Positions 11,729 through 24,483 are shown, counted from the first letter of the stretch. The stretch is DNA of 64,000 nucleotides from Whalleya microplaca (GCA_022497155.1 MU385733.1:186001-250000), one strand, 5' to 3'. Notes: generated from the sequence alone by a model not told the origin. Made by a program: numbers and translations.

Positions 11729-12088
11729 ACCTAGGTAATCTCCCTGCCCAGCGCCACGTGCTACACGCCTCTGGTAGAGGTAGTTGCCCGTACCGTACCT
11801 ACCTAAACCATGTACTTAGCCGGTGTACGGCTGTGTCAAGACTTTTTGTTCGCCCTGGAATCTAATAAACATTCTGGCCTGTGTTATTAACGCCTACCTA
11901 ACTTACCTAACTTACCTAACTTACCTAACTTATTACCTACTCACTTATCTACTTACTCGCCTTACCTTATCTGAGGGTATCTCCTATATCCGACCCTGTC
12001 CACAGACAAAACGTCAGCCTCGGGCTCGGTTGGAGACTTCCTCCTTTTCTAATATGTTGGTCCGACGCTCCCAGATGATACACGTTGA
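11729..12088. repeat. Leader region with TTACCTAAC tandem array
   Basis: This lies between the inverted-repeat element and the next start codon. A tandem array of about four ACTTACCTAA units occupies roughly 11895-11935. An ACCTAGGT palindrome directly abuts the element's right end at 11729-11736. The remainder is probably promoter and 5' leader of the gene starting at 12089. Confidence 0.5.
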
Positions 12089-14281
12089 ATGGCTACGCGC
12101 ACCAGCCATCGTCAACATGTAACTCCGCCCATCAATCCTTGGGCTCTATCGAATACCTTCAGCTCTCAACCCTCTCAATATCGCCGACAACATGAGTCTT
12201 ACAGCCATTCCACCATGTCTAGCAGCCAAGATTCCGACATGACTACAGCCAACCGTGCCACCACCCTCTCTCAAGTGATGACGAGGGGGATCGGGGATTG
12301 GACTGATTCTGATGCTTCTTCATCCACTACTTCGGGCACTTCGCATGCCCGTTTCGCCCGCCAACCACATTTCCCGCCTGTTCTACCCTCTGTGAATTCA
12401 TCCGGCAGCATCTCAAAGAGTCTCCCTCAGAAGCTGGCAGCTACCATCTCTGCTGTAGAGAGCTCTCACCGTCGTCAAAACTCTTCCAAATCTCTGTCAC
12501 CCTCTAATCGCTTCCGACGTCTAGAACCACCGCCGTTGCCTCCTCAACCTCAACGCCAACGGGGATCAATCCTTTCGAACGCTCTCCGTGGTTCTCAGAA
12601 CCCGTCTAGTCGATCTCATGCCCTCCCTAGCCGGCCTACACAACCGGTTCCTTATGGCGTGCATGAGACTATGGCCAGTCAGGAGGAAACGTCTGATAGT
12701 GAAGAAGACCTCGTGCTCAATCCGCGCGTATGGACGGGCTCTGGACAGAAGCAAAAAGGAATGAGGGAAGAAGATGAAGGCGGGTCTGAATCCGGCAGCT
12801 TTGACTTAGAGGACGAGGAGGAAAGTGATGATAGCGACAGTGACAGCGACAGCGACGTATTTAGTCGAGTTCCGCCAGGCTTTCAAAGATTGGCAGGACG
12901 TTACTCGAAGTTGAGAGATCGCAGAGCCGTTTTATGGGAAGTTTTCGATGGTATACGCCTCAAACGGACACAGGTACAAGATTTACGTCACAGCAGGGAT
13001 CAAGCCAACCTCACCTTTATGACTGCTGTGCAGGCTATTCTTCCGAATTCTCCAGGCCTCGACCGGCTCTTCAAGGCTATGCAAGACGCCCAACTTAGGT
13101 GTCAAGAGGCGGAACAGCGCTTCGACGATATGCTGGGTGAACTTGAACATGGCGAAGTCGAGCTCGAACTAGAGGAAAGGAGGTTCTACACTGCAGCAGC
13201 AGGTATTGACAGTGCTGCCGCATCGGATGACGGGTCTGACGATGACAGCTGTTCTCAAACCTCAGACAATTCAGCACTACGAGGGATTACTGGCGACCGC
13301 CCAGAAGACATTCATCCGCTCTTTCAAGAGCTTCGTGAGACATTCGCAAATATCCAGTTAGCTAAAGAGCTCCTAGCAAACACAAGACTAAAAAGGAAAG
13401 CCTTGAGCATCACCAAATTCCAGTTTCTAGCCCCTGATAGTATAGAGCTGCTGGAAAACTTTGGCGACGTCGGCAAGAAACGAGCTCTTGAGTTGAGACA
13501 GTCAGGAATCTTGTCCGAAGACGACGTGGAATTGTTGCAGGACTATGACGAACTAGAACAGCAGGCCATATCCGACATAGATCGTTATACAGAGGTGGCT
13601 ATACAGCTGGAGAAGGAATGTCATGAGAAAGGCGTCATGCCCAAAAACACTCCCTTTCGACAAGAAGGGTTTGGGTTCAACCCCGTTCATCAAGATGACA
13701 TTCATTTGGGCGCTGAGCCACCCGGCCGACATTTTTCGGGCACTTATCCAAAAACTCTAGCACATCCGGTGTTTCCTACACTTCTCTCAAACCCGATGCA
13801 CTTGCTAGAAGATTTCCCAAGAACGCCCGAGCAATCCCTGCGGATGGCTATATCCCTTCCCCCAGGCACGCCACACCGACAAAAACATATCGATACCGCA
13901 GCTCGAGAAGTAAACATCAATTCACTATTTGGAGAAACTAAGGAAGAAGACAAGAACGGCTTTATTAATCGATGGTTGCTTCATAAGCTTCACTCGTCGC
14001 CCATGGAAGCTGAGCTTTTGTGGTGCACCTTTCATGTTCGCCTTAAAATTCTGAACGTCGATCGATGGCAGCAGGATGTTTTGTACCTGTGGTGGCAAGA
14101 TCAGGCTGCCAACATTCCACCAGCCCAATTTCAGGGCATCTATGAAGACCGCAGCTCTGCATCAATCAATCCCAGGACGGACATACCATCGAAGTGCCAT
14201 TCTGACTCTGCTCAAGTAGATTATAGGAAGTCTTTGGATCCTGAAGAAGCGGATGCTCAAAGCACTACCTGTTCACTTTGA
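12089..14281 (+). CDS. Acidic, coiled-coil protein of unknown function
   Basis: This is a single uninterrupted frame of 730 residues. The N-terminal 210 residues are Ser/Pro/Gln-rich and probably disordered. A strongly acidic Ser-Asp stretch (EEESDDSDSDSDSDVF) lies near residue 245. A charged helical region follows (about 265-365), with SKLRDRRAVLWEVFDGIRLK and QEAEQRFDDMLGELEHGEVE, and is a likely coiled coil. After a second acidic linker come more helices (residues about 395-510). A Trp-rich C-terminal segment (WLLHKLHSSPMEAELLW, then VLYLWWQDQAAN) may be a small folded domain. I recognise no family. Codon use and the length of the frame argue for a real gene. A later start at 12215 (MSSSQDSD) is possible. 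The acidic serine runs suggest a nuclear protein, which is only inference. Confidence 0.78.
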   Translation: MATRTSHRQHVTPPINPWALSNTFSSQPSQYRRQHESYSHSTMSSSQDSDMTTANRATTLSQVMTRGIGDWTDSDASSSTTSGTSHARFARQPHFPPVLPSVNSSGSISKSLPQKLAATISAVESSHRRQNSSKSLSPSNRFRRLEPPPLPPQPQRQRGSILSNALRGSQNPSSRSHALPSRPTQPVPYGVHETMASQEETSDSEEDLVLNPRVWTGSGQKQKGMREEDEGGSESGSFDLEDEEESDDSDSDSDSDVFSRVPPGFQRLAGRYSKLRDRRAVLWEVFDGIRLKRTQVQDLRHSRDQANLTFMTAVQAILPNSPGLDRLFKAMQDAQLRCQEAEQRFDDMLGELEHGEVELELEERRFYTAAAGIDSAAASDDGSDDDSCSQTSDNSALRGITGDRPEDIHPLFQELRETFANIQLAKELLANTRLKRKALSITKFQFLAPDSIELLENFGDVGKKRALELRQSGILSEDDVELLQDYDELEQQAISDIDRYTEVAIQLEKECHEKGVMPKNTPFRQEGFGFNPVHQDDIHLGAEPPGRHFSGTYPKTLAHPVFPTLLSNPMHLLEDFPRTPEQSLRMAISLPPGTPHRQKHIDTAAREVNINSLFGETKEEDKNGFINRWLLHKLHSSPMEAELLWCTFHVRLKILNVDRWQQDVLYLWWQDQAANIPPAQFQGIYEDRSSASINPRTDIPSKCHSDSAQVDYRKSLDPEEADAQSTTCSL

Positions 14282-17200
14282 TTGTTACTCCAACACACCT
14301 TCCACATATAGTCTTTTATACCCGTGGCATCATTGTCACTGTTGCATTTACCACATGTGAGCTTGGCCTTAACAATGTGGAGCTTAGCAAGGCGTTTGGG
14401 GTACACTAAGGAGGATTTTTTTCTTTTACGAACTTGAGCTATATACCCCTATGTGAGCTCATCTCCTTATTATGGGATCTTAACTATGATCGAAAAGTAT
14501 CGAGGCACATCTGTTATATATCGTCTACAAACAGTGGCATTTTGATGGGATTCGACTGTTAACTTGGAGGCGTTGGATTATACCCCTAAGTCCCTCTAGT
14601 CTGAGAGTCGTCTCTATTGAATTTCAGGTGTTGAAAAGGGTATGGATCTTAGGTACTATCATTATTAAGCCCTTGTTGCCATATTCAAGTGCACCATTTC
14701 GTCTTTTTCGCGATCTCACATGGACCGAATTCCAAATAATTAAAGCAACTACCCATACAGACGCTTACTCGTATATCTATGTAGGCCGTCCCATAAACAC
14801 GGTTTTATTCTACTTAATAGGGTAACTTAACGGCTTCATAACCTCTAAAACAGAGAAGTGCTATTTCAACAACACCCTATCAGTCGTTCCTAACCGACCA
14901 CTTAAACCTCTTTAGTATATAACTGCGTTATCTCTATTGATCAGCCGATATTTTCTAGCGGCTGTTCTACTATCGGTATGTATTTTCATCTTTAAGTGGC
15001 GCCGATCCGGCCTGACCCGGTATATTCACAAGTCAGCATTCCTTCTTTTTCATTCATTCATCTGGGGCAAAAAGGTCTATTCCCCTTAAAACAATCTCAC
15101 TACTCCTCAGCTAGGCAGGCAGGTTCGCGGATCAATCCTCCACTAAGTAGCGGGGTATAGACAATATGACCCGGGAGGGCAGCCAAGCCCATGCCCGAGG
15201 CGGACTTTGTATCTTTGCCGAAGAGTACTTTGGCGACCTCGATACAGATGTATTGCACCGGTGAAGAATTCCTTTTTTCTTCGACAATGAAGAAGCGTCG
15301 TTGCCCCATTTACCCCCCAACGCGCATCAGAATATAGTCCAATGCCATGCCAAGAGCCCTCTTGCCGCCTTTTCGAGATCTTGGCTTCCTACTTTCTCAA
15401 AATCCCAAGTCAATCAGATTCAGCTATGAACTCTGCCATTCGCCGCTCCATATCTCGCTAGAGATTTTAATAGACCTTTCTCATATCACCGGCTCTCCAA
15501 CAGGACCCAAAAATATCTATAGGGCGATACTTATTGCACCCGAAAGTGCTTAACCTGATTCCCTTCAATCCTCGTGTGTAACCAATGAGATACATGAACC
15601 ATGACAGGTCATATGTCTAGCAGTGGATGACTGCCTTTGGGGAGGAGGGTCGCGGCATCACGCCATACGTCCATTTGGTTGTATGGGATCCAGAGCCTGC
15701 ATGCCTTAGTGGTGGGTATGACCAAGACTAAGCATGTACGACCTGCTGCGTTCTACCTTTTGAATCCCACACGTGTATATCTCTGACAAAGGTTAGGTAG
15801 CAGGCTAGACGCGGATAACAACACCCCCTCTGCGCGATGGCGCGCGGCCACGAATCCACGGGATGACAGCCCGGAAAATTCGGCTAATTGGAAATTCAAG
15901 CTGGGGGATTTCGGTCAGTTAGCCGGCGCAAGTAGCTCCTCCAATCATCTGTCGAGCCGCGGACGTGCGACTTCTCACTCTCACGATGTGTGGGGGAGAA
16001 GATTGGAAATTCCAAAAGCCTTCCCAACGACCGTCCAACGTCTGGCGTCTAGCTTGGGACCAGTCAGAGTTGAGATGCGACGAGAGAAAGCTACTCCTGC
16101 AAGGTACGCGTCGGGAGCTTGCTCTACCCTCCCGCGCTGCGCGGTCTAGCGACATTGGGCAGGTCGGTCGCCCCAGAGAGGCCAGGCGATCTCCAGTTGG
16201 CTAGCTGGTCGTACGCCCGATCAGAGTGGGTGATGGGTTGGGTAAAGAGACCACAACCCGGTTCCCGGATATCGCGCAAACCTCTGTATAAAGACATGTC
16301 TGGCCACTATTATAACCTTTTCAACCTTGGTTCTATTCCTGGATTTATCTCTATTACGCCATCTTTCTGCTGGCAGATTGCTAGTGACGATATCGCAACA
16401 CGACACACTGTTCTTGACCACCTTCACCCATGGGTATTGGCAATATGGGTCAAGAGATGAGTTATGTTATATGCTATCAGTATTCAAAGAGGGACTTAAC
16501 GTACCTGTGAAGGCAACCAGAGCTGCACACAGATCTGCTAGCTTAAGACAATCACATCAGCTAGATCCCTGAGCTGTAAACTGGGTTTGTCTAGTTTCAC
16601 TATTTTTCCAGTCTGTTAGAGACTAGTTTCGCAAGTCTTGATAGGGGACGCCTATTCTAGATGGCGCTCACAGTAGTTAATTGTCCTGCACGAATCCCTG
16701 GATAGGCAATATCTATCGAAACACTTAAGCTTTGAGGATACATTAGCCAGTAGATGAGGCATCAAGCCACCAGGAGTAGAATACTCCTATTCTAGATCAA
16801 CTAAAGGCTTTGGCCCTCACTCTAGACAGACTTATGTCAGCGGCGTGATTAGTTAGGTGCTACTATGATCGACCTCGATGGGAATTTGCATTCAAGACGA
16901 GACATTAATCATTTGTACCTGAAATAGTTCAATGTGTTGGTAGCCTCGGAATTCTATCATGTTGATACCCATGTCTTACGGAAGGCAGAACAACTTGTAC
17001 AGAAAACTATGAAGACTGTCATATAATCTTTCCAAAGGGAACACACGGTAGCTGTTGGTGTTGTGTCGAATGTGTCAACACTCCTTTAATAGCAGGGATG
17101 TCACCCTTCTAGTAAGATAGTGATAAACACACTTTACTGCCCGTGGGCTCTCTAGTCATATGGAACAGCATCTCGGCCATGGCTGTAGTTTTGCGATAGA

Positions 17201-19245
17201 TTCCGAATAGTCACCTAGTGACTAGGTGATCTCGTAAGCTTCCCTTGTCCACGCTTGTTAACAACATATAAGGAGGGTTGGTTTTTTGTGGAAAAATAAA
17301 GGTGATGATAACTATTTATCAGTATTATTGTCTAGTCTTATTTGTGAATGGTACTTACTCTAGGGCCCATTCTCTTGCCATAGGAACAATGCTCGCCTTG
17401 ATTGCCATGTCATTTATAATGGCTGTACGAGATACCTAAACTTATACGATATAGTTTACTACTAGAGACTTTATTTTGATATATCTATATGCATGCAGCC
17501 ATTTAATTATTGTTTGAAAGTTTATAGAGCTATTTTGTATAGAGCTTCACTACTCGTGCCTATAACATTATAAATCACTTCAAGATGTAGAATCGCGGGA
17601 GCTGCTGACAGTGAATCCTTTTTATAGCTAAACCATAAACCTTAATCTATCAGTGCAATAGCGGATCTTATATGTGAATTAAATTGGTGCACTTCAACTA
17701 ATCCAAAGATTTTAACGAAGGTTTGAAACAGAACTAAGCTTTTAGCTAGATATGGTTCTATTACTCACTGGACCTGCTTTATACTCCCCAAGATGTGTAC
17801 GGAGCTAAAAAAAGAGGAACTAAACTATCGGGGAGGCATGGTCAAATAAAAGCGAGCGCATAAACTGATCCACTTACTCCCCGACAATATTCTCTAGTGA
17901 TGGTATATAAATTGGGTTGCCTTGTGATATCCTATGAACAAATAGGAAGCTTGTTGCTGTGAATTGCTGTGAATTGCTGTGAGTATGGCCCATCTTATAG
18001 GTGGATGTAGACTTAAACACTTCATATTAACTAAATACCTGCAAGTCTTCCTAATGTAACGACGCCAATGATACTCGGTTTGGTGACTATTTGAATGAAG
18101 AATACATATTTGTTTCTTGCTTGCTTGAGTTTCTTGAGTGATAATTCCACTGTAGGGATCAATACCACACCATCACTATCAAATGACTATAAGGTGTCGA
18201 GTACTGCCTGCATATACATACCTGAAGTAGACACGTCAACTAGTTATGTACATCCGTATCTCATATCATGAATGTATGCACACATGGATACGGGTTACCA
18301 GACTGCCAGATAAGATTGCCCCGCACTTGAGGCTCAACCCCACACAAGCAACTATACATAGCAGCATACCTAGGTTAGGTAGGTGCCCATAGTGGAAAAG
18401 CTGCAGCTGTTCCCTGCGGGTTTCGTTGCTTTAGCATCCGTAATAGGTCTAAGTTCAGCGGTTGATCCCCCGAACCAAACTTTAAGCCCAATTCCTTGCA
18501 CTATTAAGTGGACGAAGTTAAATTTAACGAGGGGAGAAGGCGAAAGACTTCTTCTACACTATTGTCCAGTGTCTCACAATATGAAGCTTGGGGTAGTAGA
18601 GTAATAACTATTGAACTAATGTTTGCAAGGGCCCTTCTTGTAGAAACACCGATAACAGCTTGGGTCCGGGAGGGACGTACCTATTTTGCGCCGATAAATA
18701 CCTAGGTTACCATCCAGCCATTGTACCAGTCAGCCAGTCAGTCTACCATTCTGACCTCAAGCAGCTCACTCTATATATACTTGCTCTCCGATCAGAAAGG
18801 AAAAAAACCCTTGCACTTATTACCTACTTAGGTAGTCTCTCGGCAACGCCTGCGAGCCTGCGCGCCTGCACACCTGCACACCTGCACATCTGCACATCTG
18901 CACGTCAGCTCCTCTGCAGGTCAGCTCCTCTGCACCTCTGCACCTCTGCATCCCGGATACAACACAGGTACATGTATCATCCTGCTGTTCATCCACTAGG
19001 ACTTGCAAGGGGTCGTCGCTTGTATCATCCACATACTTGTTTTATGTGTAGAGCGTGTGTCAACCGTTGACTCACCTTCCGCACACCACTACCTGGCTAA
19101 CCTACCCGGTCGGTGTATGTACCTACCTGAACCTCACTCGTCACTTTGTAGATCCTCTCTGGCCCTTGCGATATATCATATTCAAGACCGTCGCATCTCA
19201 TCGCAGCTCAACGCAGCTCAACGCAGCTCATCGCAGCACCAAAGA
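14282..19245. other. ~5 kb AT-rich gene-free stretch with short repeats
   Basis: No frame above about 140 codons and no domain signature is seen. Visible structure is small: a palindrome with 8-bp arms at 17211-17229; a GAATTGCTGT tandem repeat at about 17954-17980; ACCTAGGT palindromes at 18368 and 18700; and a degenerate CTGCAC-rich array at about 18848-18951. The last 300 bp are probably promoter and leader of the F-box gene, including a GCAGCTCAAC tandem repeat at 19203-19236. The long middle part could be decayed repeats, but I recognise no transposon. Confidence 0.5.
18848..18951. repeat. Degenerate CTGCAC(A/C)(C/T) minisatellite
   Basis: Repeated CCTGCACA, CATCTGCA, CAGCTCCTCTGCA and CACCTCTGCA units follow one another for about 100 bp. 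Neighbouring units share the core CTGCA. The array begins with GCCTGCG variants and ends at GCATCCCGG. It lies about 300 bp upstream of the F-box gene. The frames that cross it are products of the repeat. Confidence 0.7.
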
Positions 19246-21858
19246 ATGACTTCCCAATCTAGTGGTAAGAACATCCCGTACATATTCGATGTCTTGATGC
19301 CATGCCTCCCCGACCGCATCTCAACCTTCACCATCTCATGCATACATAGACATATATGCCACAACTACCTCTTGGGCATCTGACGTCATTCTTCGAGCTT
19401 GGTCATTTCGATTACCTATCACTAACATTTCCCTACAGGAGTCTATGCCAACTGGCCCCTAGGACAGATACCTGTTGAACTATTCGTTTCGATAGCGCAG
19501 TTCCTAGGCAGTCGCGAAGATGTCCAGACCATGCGACTCGTCAACCGGGAATTCTACTCAAAGTTGGCCGGCTATTACTTTAGAAATCTCGTGGTACACC
19601 TAGGGCCCGAGCTTATCCCTACCACTCTGGACACTGGCCTTCCTCTTCAAGTCGAATCTCCTGTATTGGATGTTACGAATGCCGCAGACAGTCTAGCAGA
19701 CAGTACCTTCATATTCCGAACCTTTGGACCCGAGATTCGTCGCTTTGGACTTGCACTGGAGCTGAACGAGTCCGACCTCGCAACTCCGAATGTTCCCGAC
19801 TTTGAGAATCTCGAGACTCGGCCCTGGGGCATGTATAGATGGCCCTCACCCTTATGCGTGGCTCAGTCACTTACAGATAAGATCACGCAATCTTTGGAGG
19901 GATCAGAGGGAATCTTTCGCATACTCTCACATCTTAGTGGAGTCCAAGAACTTGCTCTGTCATGTGAGGGAGGCTTGGGTTATCTTCAAGGCCCTGACAT
20001 CAACCCTCTGTCACCATCACGTCGAACTGCCATCTTTGGAGACCCCAACATAGTTAGAGACGACGGGAACACACCCAATCCTCCTCTCGACTTTGACGTA
20101 TCCTACAAGTACGAAATGCTAACGCGAAGGATGCATTCTGCTGGTGTAGATCACGATCAGATACCCGCTGCCATTGATACAATTATGAGCACGGAGCACA
20201 TCACTCGAGAGCAACTCGACCATGAGGACCGGCCGAGATGCCCCCCTCCTGGTACCGTGCTACTCCGCACTGTGCCCACTACGTGTAAAACATGCAACTC
20301 GCGATCTAGAACGCTTCGTCTACAGCCAGATATGTTGACCGAATCCCAGAAGAGATTCTTGTTGCTGCACATGTCCGCTCAGCAGGCTCTTATCCAGTCT
20401 TACGTACTGGGCATACTTGACAATGGGTCCTCGTTCATGAATCTAACCAAACTGAAGATCTCACGACTTCCGAGCTTCCACATTGAATTGCTCTGCAGAG
20501 CCGATTTCTGGGCGAATTTACCTAGACTGGAAGACGTGCTATTGGCCATTGTGCCCGATTGGAGGACGGTGGCCTCTGTGGAGTCATATGCCGTGGATGA
20601 GAGACAGGTCTATCCAACCGATGCAATGCCGAAGGTGTTTCGACTGCTGAACGATCATATCGGTCAACAGAAGCAGATTAAGCGGTTACACTTCGAATGG
20701 TTGTGTGGAGGAGAACTGGCTCCCGGGCAGCTGCAGAGGAATAATCATATTCTGCCAGCACCGTTCTTAAAGGAACATAGGAAGATCAAAGACTCGAGAG
20801 TTGAAAATCTCCTCATACTCCCCTTCATTGCCCATCTATCGCTTAAGAACTGCTGGTTCACTCCGAATGTTTTCTTTCGCATTATACGGAAGATGGCTGA
20901 GGAGTCACTTGAATCCTTGGAATTAGAGACAGTCTCGTTATCCGGCTCTCCGTGTAAGAATCGACAAACGGAAAATAGACAAGTTATGCTGCAAGATGAT
21001 GTCATTGTTGGCCCGGCAGCTGTCCAGGGTGCCGAGACATCGCTGACCGCACTACAAGCAGAAATGGAAGCCTTAGATCAAGCTGCTTCAGCAGAGATAT
21101 CTACAGACTTTCATTCATATAACGTGCGATTGCCAGAGCCTCGTACATTGTCTTGGGCTCACATCATCGATATGCTTACGCCCGGTGATACAATCCGAGA
21201 ACAAATTCACGAGCAGGGCCGGGACGAGGATGATCCTCCGCTTCGTCTCAAGAAGCAACTCAAACTACGGGTGCTTGATTTCAAGTCTTGCGGCTACGTT
21301 TCCGTTCCTGATTACCGTTTCATTTCGGAGGATCCACTGGATACCCTAGAGCAGCCTCGTAGAAGAATCATAAAGGGTTCCAAGGTTGGCTGCATCGAAT
21401 GGTTTATGCAAGCCAGCAACGATAGACACCTCGCGCGCGTTATCAATCATATCAAAAGAGGCGAAGAATACCTCCTAGGGGCAGTGTTCGGCTTCAAAAC
21501 TGGATGGAGAGGCGTCTACGCTCGACCTGTTATTAAAGCTGCTATACACGACGGTATCCCTCATCCGGGAAGAGGCCGCTTCAGCGGAAGAATCGAACAC
21601 CACTGGGAGCCTACTCCGGTGGAGCGGTATTCGGGCGTGTTCTACGAAGAGGAGGACGGGGAGAACGTGCAACTTGTCGAGAATTACGACACGTCGGTGT
21701 TCGACCGTGACTATGACGACAATGATGGCCTCGATGAACTGCTTAGGGAGCTCGAATCTGTGACCAGCGAAGCACGGCATGGAGACATTCCTAACCGTTC
21801 AGGTTGGATGAACGAAACGGGTTTGCTCACGGTAAATGATATTCTTAATTGGCCGTAG
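19246..21858 (+). CDS. F-box protein, 2 exons
   Basis: A first exon of 19 bp (19246-19264, MTSQSS plus a split Gly codon) joins across a 174-bp intron to 19439-21858, giving 812 residues. The F-box lies at the very N-terminus: LGQIPVELFVSIAQFLGSRE, then VQTMRLVNREFYSKLAGYYF. F-box proteins bind Skp1 and bring substrates to SCF ubiquitin ligases. A CKTCNSR element near residue 255 could be a lone metal-binding knuckle. The region after it (about 290-480) has leucine-spaced segments that could be degenerate leucine-rich repeats (LTKLKISRLPSFHIELL, LPFIAHLSLKNCWF). The acidic C-terminal tail includes YEEEDGENVQLVEN. This matches the common fungal F-box/LRR-like layout. The substrate is unknown. 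A leader repeat of GCAGCTCAAC units sits just upstream of the ATG. Confidence 0.85.
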
Positions 21859-23105
21859 AATCAGTTTCTCGGTCTTCCCATTCACTGATCACCGGCCGTT
21901 CGCAGCAACGACTCGTTGGTACGCACTCAAGATTGTGCTCAAGGCCCGGATAGAATCTCATACATGGATGATCAGCTACCACGTAACGCTACCGAAAAAA
22001 ATTGTACAGATGGCAGACCGGAGGGTCACCGGGATATCCATCAACCAAAGAACAGCTCGACTCATCAGATCATCCTCACGAACGTCTTGGGTTTTCGATG
22101 CCCACGACTACAGGCAAATCTGTGTTTTTCTTCTTTCCATGTTAAACCTTTCAGCACCGGTGCGCAGCAATAGACCGCGGAAGACTAATACGAAATGATA
22201 CCCATTCCCATGATTAAGGCGATGTTCCTCGGCACATCAACTGTATATTGTATATATGTATCACTACAACGCAAACAGACACTATGGGGTAAATGCCCTA
22301 CACAGCAGTGTTTTTCTCTTCTTCTTTTCCACGCGGAACAAAAATCGGCGGAACGAAAATCGGGGTAGCATGCTAGCGACGAAGTACACTACCTTTGTAG
22401 TCACGAGATTACGACGACGGAACAACGGCTTGTCTACGTTAAGGAAAGGTGGGAAGGAAACGTTGCCTTGAGCGAGTATGAAAAACATGTTCTCTAGAAC
22501 AGCGGATTTGTAATTTTAGCCAGTAAGCGATGTAGAGAGTAATGATTACAGATATACCCATATGATACCCATGTGTCTTATATCCATCTAGTAAGACCAT
22601 TGCCATAATGGACATAGTGGACTACGCAGCCTGAAACGAGGCAATGCGTGTATGTGTATTGCTAGTAATTAAGGATTTTGCTATAGATGAAGACTTTCAC
22701 TTTTGATGGATAAATATTACCAGAATCTCAGGCTAGCTAACATCGAACGATCAATTAAGGTGAAGAATCTATTGCAGGTCACGCCTCTTAGCTTCATAAG
22801 CCAGTGACATTTCATAATCTGTCGAGCTTGCATCCGCTTGAGCTCGTACATCGCTCCGCATTCAGAGCGAAGCGATCCTTGCCATGGCAGTCACAACGGA
22901 ATACTAGATATCGCACCCTCGTAAGAGGTTTGGGGAGGGTTATTGCTCAGAACTTTTTATATTTGGGGGAATCCACGAAGTTCCATTTCGCGAGTTGCAA
23001 TGCCAGAACCTAGACCCATGCTGTACGACCGCCTTGACACCTGGAGTGAAAGCAACTAACCCCAACCATCTCTCCCCGTATTGTCACATCCTCGCCCCTT
23101 ATGAT
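21859..23105. other. Intergenic between converging F-box and RPL17 genes
   Basis: No gene is supported. The first 300 bp are probably the 3' untranslated region of the F-box gene. The remainder is AT-rich with short frames on both strands. The last 100 bp, with CCCCAACCATCTCTCC, is likely the RPL17 3' untranslated region. Confidence 0.5.
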
Positions 23106-24040
23106 CTACGAGGAAGTAATGGCCTGCCGGATGCGGGCACCGCGTTGCCTCGAGCTCAAGTGTGCCTGCTCACGTCCAATAACAGCCTCCGACTTCTGCA
23201 CGACCTCCTCGCCCTCGGTCAGGATAAGCTCGATGTGGCACGGGTTTGACATGTAGGGGTTGATCTATAGAATCTCGTCAGCGCTCCTTCTAGGAACCTT
23301 CTCATGGTGGGGTGGTAACATACACGACCGTGGGCACGGTAGGTTCGTCTCCGCTGCTTGGGGGCCTGGTTGACCTGGATGTGCTTGACGATCAAGTTGC
23401 TGGTGTCGAGACCTTTAGCATCGGCGTTGGATTCGGCGTTCTTCAGCAGACCGAGCAGGAACTCGGCCGACTTGACGGGCCACCGGGCGAGGGAGACACC
23501 GAACTGCTTGCCTGTGCGAATGAAATCCTGTCAGCTTCCGTGCTCATTGGGCAATTCCCAGAAATGCAGTCTTCCGATCTATATATCTATGTGTTCCCTC
23601 ATTTCAAGACAATCTAAATTGAGTGCATCGTACCTTGGGCGGTTCGTCCGGTGCTGCCGGCGTATCGTCGCATGGGGACAGCCTCAGTCTTCTCCTTCAC
23701 GTTCTCGAGGAACTTGACGGCACGCGCCAACTTCCAGCCGTTGATGGCCTGGGCGGTCTCTCGGGTGTTCTTGAAAGAGACTCGCAGGTAGGCGCCGCGG
23801 GCGCGAGCCGACTTCGCGGGCTCAATCTCGGTGGCAGCGTATCGGACCTGTTGATAGAGGAGGCTTCGTTAGTCTCCCACTTCACACCATGACATGAATG
23901 ACCTAAGAATATTTTTCGATAAGGTAGACGGGAAAATGGTAATCTCGTGGCTGTCCAATGTCGCATCCGTCCCCTTTGACCCAATGCTCGATCGAGACAT
24001 CCTAGTAATTGTTTTCATGAAGGGGACTTGCACGTACCAT
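23106..24040 (-). CDS. RPL17: 60S ribosomal protein L17 (uL22), 4 exons
   Basis: This is a large-subunit ribosomal protein that lines the exit tunnel. The exons are 24040-24038, 23847-23634, 23511-23324 and 23264-23106, for 187 residues. The first coding exon is only the ATG, followed directly by a 190-bp intron; exon 2 then reads VRYAATE. The family sequence is clear throughout: [79 protein letters not shown], and the C-terminal [16 protein letters not shown]. Other introns are 121 and 59 bp. An early intron near the start codon is usual for fungal ribosomal protein genes. The gene diverges from fibrillarin across 443 bp, so the two are probably co-regulated. Confidence 0.97.
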
Positions 24041-24483
24041 CTTGGCTGCTGTGTGGTGTTATGGTGAGATGGAGTCGATGTCGTTGTTGATGAAGATTTG
24101 GCGAAGTTCGGTTGGAGAAAGTCCAAATTGTGAAAGTGTGCCCTCGCTTACGCCCTGGTCCGGTACGTACTCTTTTTTTCCGATTTTTTAGTGCAATTGC
24201 GCTAGTGGCATTGAACGAACTTTTCTTATCTCTTATCGTCGGGTAATCTTCGCTTAATCATGAGCTCGGGCCAGTCTTGACTCTCAATTGCACTTCGAGA
24301 CTTCGGTAGCTCCAAAATTTTTTCTGAAGCTCTGGGAAGTTTTTATTGACAGAGCTTGAGGACTTCAACAAATTTTCTTCCTTTTAATTGCCCCACCTAC
24401 TTGCCAACGCAACAGACATTTTTGTCGCGTCGGTCATAGAAATCGATAATTCAACGGCAATTCATATCTGAAATTTGACAAAA
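24041..24483. promoter_or_regulatory. Bidirectional promoter of RPL17 and NOP1
   Basis: These 443 bp separate the two divergent start codons. Pyrimidine-rich stretches (CTCTTTTTTTCCGATTTTTT near 24171) lie in the middle, and TTTTTGTCGCGTCGG near 24420 is a GC-rich island within AT-rich sequence. Both genes serve ribosome production, so shared growth control is a reasonable inference. No specific ribosomal-protein-gene box could be assigned with certainty. Confidence 0.6.
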
